NCBI GenBank assembly: GCA_963422675.2
Contig: CAXVYS010000025.1
Location: 62,001-126,000, forward strand
Reading direction: 5' to 3'
Length of the DNA: 64,000 bases
From: UBA4416 sp963422675
GTDB taxonomy: Bacteria; Bacteroidota; Bacteroidia; B-17B0; Aurantibacillaceae
This document shows, piece after piece, positions 62,200 through 64,000 of this stretch (positions within the stretch are counted from its first letter, which is position 1; every line of letters starts with the position of its first letter). Both the position numbers and the translations under genes were made by a program. The notes beneath the pieces are model-generated. The model did no database searches. It was not told where the DNA came from and saw only the letters and a program-made list of their open reading frames with translations.

Positions 62200-62742
62200 T
62201 TATTTTTTAAATAGTAGCATTTCTGTATGAAATGTGACCTGTATATTTTCTGCTATTTTTTCAACATAAAGAGAAGGCACTTTAATTTTGTGTTCAGCCA
62301 CTTTTACATTAAATTTTGAGTCCATAATTATGGCGCCTCCTTTAACGGTAATAGTTCCTGCAATTGTTCTGGGGAGCTCTACGCCATGCATATCCAGTGT
62401 TCCAGTCATGGTTACATTATGTGTACCATCTACTGAGTAATTGACGGTTTCATTTACTTTTCCTTTAAAGGTAGCATAAGGAAATTTTTCGCTTTCCATA
62501 TAATTCTCATTATAATGTTCCTGCATAAAAGCAGAGTTAAATATGAAAGCATTTTGAGAAGCTTTAATTGCAAAATCTCCTGTTTTAGCATTAAATACAG
62601 GCTTTGTTACAGTATTTACGGCATCAATGTTCTCCATTTTAGTTTCACTAAAAAAGCTAATCTTACATTTTTCCCCCATGTAAATTTGAGAATAGCCCGT
62701 ATATCCAAATACAATAGCACAAACAATTACTATTTTTTTCAT
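62200..62742 (-). CDS. YceI-like secreted protein
   Basis: 180 residues from ATG 62742 (frame open 2 codons earlier). Signal peptide (IVIVCAIVFGYTGYSQ). YceI pattern of an isoprenoid-binding lipocalin-like barrel: CKISFFSETKMENIDAVN, YATFKGKVNETV, GTHNVTMTGTLDMHGVELPRTI, FNVKVAEHKIKVPSL. Probably binds a quinone or other isoprenoid. In a minus-strand run with DUF5777 and ApbE. Confidence 0.87.
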   Translation of the reverse strand: MKKIVIVCAIVFGYTGYSQIYMGEKCKISFFSETKMENIDAVNTVTKPVFNAKTGDFAIKASQNAFIFNSAFMQEHYNENYMESEKFPYATFKGKVNETVNYSVDGTHNVTMTGTLDMHGVELPRTIAGTITVKGGAIIMDSKFNVKVAEHKIKVPSLYVEKIAENIQVTFHTEMLLFKK

Positions 62743-62750
62743 AAGCACTT

Positions 62751-63656
62751 TTATTGATCTTTATGTTTTCCTTGTAAACTGAATACTCTCGATATGTTAA
62801 ATCCTAAACGGATACCCCAATTATCCCATGAAGTGTTACTATACATAAAATACTGGTCCTCGGTTAATCCGAATGAGTTAGTTAAATGCAGCTGAAACAC
62901 GTGCCCACCTGTTTCCAGATCATAGCCTATTCCAAAACTATCATAATACTTATCTTTACTGTATTTATTGATTCTATAACCATATTCCAGCGTAATAGCC
63001 TGTCGTTTAGCAAACTTAAAACGGGTAACAGCACCAACAATATAGCAATCGTTTTTATCATTGATTTTGTCTACTAAATTAAAATGAACCATGGCAGCAG
63101 TTAATTGAAACGAAAAACGGGAGTTGAATTTCCTGCCAATCATAATTTGGTTGCAATACGATAACCGATCTGATATATTGTTATATTTATTTACACCATC
63201 AATTGTTACATGTTCAAACGTGTGGTACAAACTTGTAAATAACGTCACACTCACCGGAATAGAATTAGATGTGGTTTGACGCAGTAATCTGTACTTTAAA
63301 AACCCATCTGCTATTTTATGGCCTGATGTTCTTCCAATACCAAACATAAATCGTCCATCATGAGAATATTCCAGAGCAAGGCGAATATTAGCACCTCCAT
63401 CAACACCCCATGCATTATAGGCACCGCTGTTAAAATCTCCAAAACGGTGAGAGATCCTGAAGTCAAGACTACGTTTTCCCAAAACTTCAATTGTATGAAA
63501 GTTAATTAAGCGGGTTGTTTTAAAGGTAGCAGGTGTAAATTCTTTTCTTGGTTTTTCCACAACCATATTTAACAGATCGTCAGCACCTGTTTGACCTATA
63601 CTAGCCTTTTCTGCACCAAGTAATACAACAATGAAAAATAAAGTTTTCTTAACCAT
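62751..63656 (-). CDS. DUF5777 family beta-barrel protein
   Basis: 301 residues from ATG 63656 (upstream codons in frame but the signal peptide KKTLFFIVVLLGAEKASIGQ begins here). Matches the DUF5777 pattern: FKTTRLINFHTIEVLGKRSLDFRISHRFGDF and RLALEYSHDGRFMFGIGRT. Likely an outer-membrane barrel. Frequently found with YceI and c-type cytochrome genes, as here. Function unknown. Confidence 0.84.
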   Translation of the reverse strand: MVKKTLFFIVVLLGAEKASIGQTGADDLLNMVVEKPRKEFTPATFKTTRLINFHTIEVLGKRSLDFRISHRFGDFNSGAYNAWGVDGGANIRLALEYSHDGRFMFGIGRTSGHKIADGFLKYRLLRQTTSNSIPVSVTLFTSLYHTFEHVTIDGVNKYNNISDRLSYCNQIMIGRKFNSRFSFQLTAAMVHFNLVDKINDKNDCYIVGAVTRFKFAKRQAITLEYGYRINKYSKDKYYDSFGIGYDLETGGHVFQLHLTNSFGLTEDQYFMYSNTSWDNWGIRLGFNISRVFSLQGKHKDQ

Positions 63657-63658
63657 AA

Positions 63659-64000
63659 TTAATTTTGTGGAGAACCGGCATCCACCCATTTTTTAATTTT
63701 TACAATATCGCAATCTGCTATTTTTGATCCTCCTTGTGGCATATTTTGTGCATTTCCATCTTGTGTAACACTGCTATATAATTTCCCTGAAAAAGCATCG
63801 TAACTAACAGCACCATAATTGGTCATATCATGCCCACTAGAAGATGGGCTATGACAATTTTGGGTACAGCTACTGTTTAAAATAGGAACTATTTGCAAAG
63901 AATAGCTTATGATGCCTGCCGTATCACATGTTGAAACAGGAGATAAAGCTTTTTCGGGATGTATTTCTTTGAAATTATCATAATAACAACCCGTAAAAAA
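63659..64000 (-). CDS. c-type haem lipoprotein, C-terminal part cut by window edge
   Basis: Frame open from the window edge to TAA at 63659, about 113 codons. The visible N-terminal portion includes FFTGCYYDNF, a lipobox-like TGC, so the true start lies beyond the edge. A haem-attachment-like CTQNCHSP and an axial-Met-like NAQNMPQGG follow, as in one-haem cytochrome domains of Bacteroidota; the CxxxCH spacing is unusual. Two bases before the DUF5777 start, so same operon; it may pass electrons to the flavinylated partner. Confidence 0.7.
   Translation of the reverse strand, partial: FFTGCYYDNFKEIHPEKALSPVSTCDTAGIISYSLQIVPILNSSCTQNCHSPSSSGHDMTNYGAVSYDAFSGKLYSSVTQDGNAQNMPQGGSKIADCDIVKIKKWVDAGSPQN

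Overview
The window is chromosomal DNA of a free-living Bacteroidota bacterium, closest in style to Sphingobacteriia/Flavobacteriia. The evidence is low GC, almost no Shine-Dalgarno sequences, type IX secretion C-terminal sorting domains, TonB-type outer-membrane proteins with carboxypeptidase-D-like N-termini, LytS/LytTR pairs, and promoters of the TTTG-N19..21-TAnnTTT(G) type. I see no rRNA, tRNA or CRISPR array.

Layout. 1-1053: start of a type IX secreted Ig-like protein (minus strand, cut by the edge). 1421-4216: arsenic operon (ArsR, DUF6428, arsenate-reductase-like phosphatase, Acr3) behind an ArsR-type operator. 4498-16904: an AraC gene, then an 11-gene, nearly gapless operon (MarR, serine palmitoyltransferase, GNAT-like acyltransferase, SDR reductase, myo-inositol-1-phosphate synthase, PgpA-like phosphatase, GtrA, DUF5686 outer-membrane protein, CDP-alcohol phosphatidyltransferase, DUF4833, PAP2/AUR1-like). 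Read together these genes give a near-complete route from serine + acyl-CoA to ceramide, and from glucose-6-phosphate to inositol, phosphatidylinositol and inositol-phosphoceramide. Two copies of the same operator-promoter flank the operon.

17074-28456: outer-membrane receptors, a DUF4249 lipoprotein, a LytS/LytTR pair and small genes. 28504-35441: a minus-strand signalling operon (CheB, CheR, response regulator, two large histidine kinases). 35717-49311: mostly core genes (UbiA-like, hydrolase, RmlD-like SDR, ribF, pheS, M23 peptidase, a long coiled-coil protein, zapA, rny).

49467-56330 is an accessory region: a truncated DUF4062 gene, a C-depleted IS1595-type transposase, orphan genes, and a panD / GNAT-like / ubiA mini-operon flanked by copies of a nested-hairpin repeat. 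56335-64000: a type IX secreted protein, DedA, a TPR protein, then a periplasmic flavinylation/redox group (DUF2271 protein with an apparent FMN-attachment motif, ApbE, YceI, DUF5777, a c-type haem lipoprotein cut by the edge).

The strongest candidates for new biology are the single-locus inositol-sphingolipid operon with its flanking twin operators, the panD-GNAT-ubiA cassette, and the predicted flavinylated DUF2271 protein. All functional statements come from reading translations and motifs; no database search was run.
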